Source of the DNA: Aggregatibacter kilianii
GTDB lineage: Bacteria; Pseudomonadota; Gammaproteobacteria; Enterobacterales; Pasteurellaceae
Assembly: GCF_003130255.1 (NCBI RefSeq)
Contig: NZ_NRCN01000001.1
Location: forward strand, 1,358,501 to 1,422,500
DNA: 64,000 bases
Reading direction: 5' to 3'
The position numbers and the translations under genes were made by a program. Of the stretch, positions 61,384 through 64,000 are shown piece by piece (the first letter of the stretch is position 1; each line of letters opens with the position of its first letter). The notes under the pieces were generated by a model. The model saw only the letters and a program-made list of their open reading frames with translations. It ran no database searches and was not told where the DNA came from.

Positions 61384-63786
61384 ATGAAAAAACTCTTAAT
61401 TGCAAGCCTCTTATTTGGTTCAACTGCAGCCTTTGCCGATTCTTTTGTGGTCCAAGATATTCGTGTTGATGGTGTTCAAGCGGGGAGTGAAGGTAATGTT
61501 ATTGCCGCCCTACCGGTGAAAATTGGGCAAAAAGTTAATGATTCCAATATTGCCAATATCGTGCGCACCCTATTTTTAAGTGGTCAATATGAAGATGTCA
61601 AAGCCTCACACCAAGGCAATACATTAATCATTTCTGTTATTCCAAAAGCCATTATTTCCGATGTGGTGCTTGACGGGAATAAAACTATTCCGGATGACGC
61701 ATTAAAACAAAATTTAAATGCAAATGGTTTCCAAAAAGGCGATGTTCTCAATCGTGAGAAACTGGAAGCTTTCCGTAAAAGTTTAGAAGAACATTATCAC
61801 AGCGTCGGGCGTTATAACGCCAAAGTGGAAACCATCGTTAACCCACTTCCAAATAACCGTGCCGAAGTCAAACTTCAAATTAAAGAAAATGATGTTGCGT
61901 TATTAAAAGGGGTTACTTTTACCGGCAATAACGTATTTGATAGTGATACGTTACAAGAACAAATGGAACTTCAACCGGATGCATGGTGGAAATTTTTCGG
62001 TAATAAATTTGATTCAACCCAATTTTCTAAAGATTTGGAAACAATTCAAAATTACTATTTGGATCGCGGTTATGCCAAAGCCAAAATCGTCAATAGTGAT
62101 GTGCAGTTAAATGATGAAAAAACCGAAGCACGCGTTACCGTGGATGTTTCCGAAGGTGAAAAATATACGGTAAAAAGCGCCCGTATCGTAGGTGATGTGG
62201 GTGGCATGCGGGATGAGTTAGCACCACTGCTAAAACAAATTCGCCTTGGCGAAGAGTTCCGTCGTAGTGACATTCAAGCCGTTGAAGACCGAATTAAATC
62301 AACCTTGGGTGAACGTGGTTATGGTAGTGCGCAAGTTAGTGTACAGCCGGACTTCAATGATGAAGAAAAAACCGTTGGTTTAAGTTTCGTTGTCGATGCG
62401 GGTAAACGTCTTTCTGTGCGTCAAATTCGCTTTGAAGGTAACACCGTAAGCGCCGACAGTACCTTGCGCCAGGAAATGCGCCAACAAGAGGGGAGCTGGT
62501 TATCTACCGATTTAGTTGAGTTAGGTAAAGTGCGGTTAGATCGTACAGGATTTTTTGATTCTGTTGAAAGCCGTACAGAGCAGGTAGAAGGCAGTAACGA
62601 TGAAGTAGATGTCATTTATAAAGTAAAAGAACGCAATACCGGTAGCATCAACTTTGGTGTGGGTTATGGTACGGAAAGCGGTTTAAGTTACCAAGCCAGC
62701 ATTAAACAGGACAACTTCTTAGGAATGGGCTCCTCGCTTAGCTTGGCCGGTTCCCGTAATGATTACGGAACCAGTGTTAACTTAGGTTATAACGAGCCGT
62801 ACTTCACAAAAGACGGTGTGAGTTTAGGCGGCAACGTATTCTTTGAAAAATACGATAACTCCAAAAACTCAACATCAGCCTCTTATGCACGTACGACTTA
62901 TGGCGGTAATTTAACGTTAGGTTTCCCGGTTAATGAAAACAACGCGTATTACATCGGTGTAGGTTATACCTATAACAAGTTAAAAAATATTACGCCTGAA
63001 TATAATCGTGCATTGTATTTAGCATCGATGAACTATAACGAATGGACTTTCAAATCTAACGATTATGATGTTTCTTTCGGTTGGAACTATAACAGTTTAA
63101 ATCGTGGTTTCTTACCGACTAAAGGTGTTAAAGCCTCTATTGGCGGTAAAGTGACCATTCCGGGTTCTAACAACAAATTCTATAAATTGAATGCCGACGT
63201 GCAAGGTTTCTATCCGCTTAATCGTGATCAAACTTGGGTCTTATCCGGTCGTTTAGGCGCAGCGTATGCTAATGGTTTCGGCGGTAAACGTTTACCGTTC
63301 TACCAAACTTATACTGCCGGCGGTATCGGTAGCTTACGCGGTTTCTCCTATGGTGCGGTTGGGCCACAAGCGATTTATATCAACCCGAATATTTGTAGTA
63401 ATACTACCGGTGTCAGCACCCAATCCTCCTGTTATAACTTAGTAAATGGTGATATCGTCGGCGGAAATGCTATGGCTACAGCTAGTGTCGAATTAATTGT
63501 ACCGACCCCATTTGTGGCGGAGAAAAACCAAAACTCCGTACGTACCTCATTCTTTGTTGATGCGGCGAGTGTTTGGGATACACACTGGAAAACCGAAAAA
63601 TCTAAATTTGCTAATTTGAATTTGCCTGATTATGGCGATCCTTCACGTGTTCGTGCTTCTGCTGGTATCGCTTTCCAATGGCAATCACCAATCGGTCCGT
63701 TAGTCTTCTCTTACGCGAAACCGGTTAAGAAATACGAAAACGACGATATCGAGCAATTCCAGTTTAGCATTGGCGGTTCTTTCTAA
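61384..63786 (+). CDS. bamA: Outer-membrane protein assembly factor BamA
   Basis: 800 residues from the ATG at 61384 (MKKLLIASLLFGSTAAFADS), with AGGA upstream; the frame extends to 61354 without a signal peptide. Signal peptide about 1-19, five POTRA domains (about 22-420), then a 16-strand barrel. Omp85 motif SLRGFSYGAVGP (VRGF-like loop), and the C-terminal strand ends in F (QFQFSIGGSF). Essential insertase for outer-membrane proteins, paralogous to TamA at 4071-5828. Confidence 0.97.
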   Translation: MKKLLIASLLFGSTAAFADSFVVQDIRVDGVQAGSEGNVIAALPVKIGQKVNDSNIANIVRTLFLSGQYEDVKASHQGNTLIISVIPKAIISDVVLDGNKTIPDDALKQNLNANGFQKGDVLNREKLEAFRKSLEEHYHSVGRYNAKVETIVNPLPNNRAEVKLQIKENDVALLKGVTFTGNNVFDSDTLQEQMELQPDAWWKFFGNKFDSTQFSKDLETIQNYYLDRGYAKAKIVNSDVQLNDEKTEARVTVDVSEGEKYTVKSARIVGDVGGMRDELAPLLKQIRLGEEFRRSDIQAVEDRIKSTLGERGYGSAQVSVQPDFNDEEKTVGLSFVVDAGKRLSVRQIRFEGNTVSADSTLRQEMRQQEGSWLSTDLVELGKVRLDRTGFFDSVESRTEQVEGSNDEVDVIYKVKERNTGSINFGVGYGTESGLSYQASIKQDNFLGMGSSLSLAGSRNDYGTSVNLGYNEPYFTKDGVSLGGNVFFEKYDNSKNSTSASYARTTYGGNLTLGFPVNENNAYYIGVGYTYNKLKNITPEYNRALYLASMNYNEWTFKSNDYDVSFGWNYNSLNRGFLPTKGVKASIGGKVTIPGSNNKFYKLNADVQGFYPLNRDQTWVLSGRLGAAYANGFGGKRLPFYQTYTAGGIGSLRGFSYGAVGPQAIYINPNICSNTTGVSTQSSCYNLVNGDIVGGNAMATASVELIVPTPFVAEKNQNSVRTSFFVDAASVWDTHWKTEKSKFANLNLPDYGDPSRVRASAGIAFQWQSPIGPLVFSYAKPVKKYENDDIEQFQFSIGGSF

Positions 63787-63825
63787 TTGGATGAACTTAT
63801 ATAGTCACCTATACTCTAAAAAATA

Positions 63826-63849
63826 TCTGTGCCAAGAAATTGGCACAGA
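63826..63849 (+). other. GNRA-capped hairpin between bamA and skp
   Basis: 10-bp perfect stem TCTGTGCCAA / TTGGCACAGA closed by a GAAA tetraloop. It is followed by A-rich sequence, not Ts, so it is more likely an mRNA processing or stability element than a terminator. Confidence 0.6.
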
Positions 63850-63889
63850 AAAATTTAATATTTAACTTACCAAAAGGAAAAATAGACAC

Positions 63890-64000
63890 ATGAAAAAAGT
63901 AGTAAAATTAACCGCACTTTCTTTAGCTTTAGCATTCACTTCTTCTTTAGCCATGGCAGAAGAAAATATTGCGTTTGTAAACGCTGAGTATCTTTTCCAA
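63890..64000 (+). CDS. skp: Periplasmic chaperone Skp (OmpH), N-terminal fragment
   Basis: First 37 codons only; the gene runs off the right edge. MKKVVKLTALSLALAFTSSL followed by AMA-EENIAFVNAEYLFQ: signal peptide cleaved after A-M-A, then the typical start of mature Skp (I-A-F-V-N). AAAGG ribosome-binding site. The signal sequence contains an exact uptake sequence (63911) read as T-A-L. Position after bamA is the conserved order. Confidence 0.9.
   Translation, partial: MKKVVKLTALSLALAFTSSLAMAEENIAFVNAEYLFQ

Overview
The window is a stretch of chromosome from a Pasteurellaceae bacterium, most likely Aggregatibacter or a close Haemophilus/Pasteurella relative. The main evidence is the Hin-type DNA uptake sequence AAGTGCGGT (complement ACCGCACTT): I located about 53 exact copies by eye, where chance predicts less than one. 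Many copies are paired head to head as terminators. Gene content and order (HI0035/HI0036-like pair, dprA with a CRP-S site, rpsF-priB-rpsR-rplI, rpsL-rpsG-fusA-tuf) agree. No phage, IS element, tRNA, rRNA or CRISPR array is visible; nearly everything is core genome.

Layout. 1-5828 (minus): tamA-tamB followed by the start of a Ppx/GppA phosphatase. 6137-9277 (minus): cyaA followed closely by narP. 9430-13839 (plus): hemC-hemD-hemX-hemY. 13892-14668 (minus): yhhQ with a preQ1-I riboswitch. 14865-16952: a CirA/IrgA-like TonB-dependent receptor. 17309-18092: an ECF sigma factor and a 62-residue zinc anti-sigma, behind a tandem upstream repeat. 18133-21041: greB (minus) and tex (plus). 21201-25666 (minus): str operon. 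25977-28906 (plus): a CjaA-like cysteine ABC importer. 29051-30166 (minus): dprA. 30422-31820 (minus): rpsF-priB-rpsR-rplI. 31973-32599 (minus): lexA with two LexA boxes. 32810-35251: plsB. 35311-36012: orphan lipoprotein. 36099-37478: ffh. 37633-39765: ypjD and yfjD/corB. 39953-41672: exbB-exbD-tonB. 41772-43150 (minus): loiP-like protease and ppa. 43305-45303: mtr-type permease and a methyltransferase. 45484-50634 (minus): leuL-leuA-leuB-leuC-leuD. 50952-52739 (minus): SbmA/YddA-like ABC protein. 52896-54557: yidE. 54712-64000: pyrH, frr, dxr, uppS, cdsA, rseP, bamA and the start of skp, with a DUF4189-type lipoprotein inserted on the opposite strand between pyrH and frr.

How parts work together. 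Outer-membrane biogenesis is strongly represented: TamA/TamB, BamA, Skp, RseP, LoiP and the undecaprenyl and phospholipid enzymes UppS, CdsA and PlsB. Iron and tetrapyrrole genes include hemCDXY, exbBD-tonB and the receptor, with Fur-like sites before exbB and the receptor. Natural transformation is represented by dprA, its CRP-S site, and cyaA, which makes the cAMP that CRP needs.

The most informative non-coding elements are the preQ1-I riboswitch, the leuL leader and attenuator, the CRP-S site, the paired LexA operators, the tandem 34-bp motif before the sigma factor, and long REP-like palindromes inside the leu operon. I did not find a clearly new multi-gene system. The best leads for new biology are the sigma/anti-sigma pair with its duplicated upstream motif, the two unassigned lipoproteins, and the palindromes flanking leuB.
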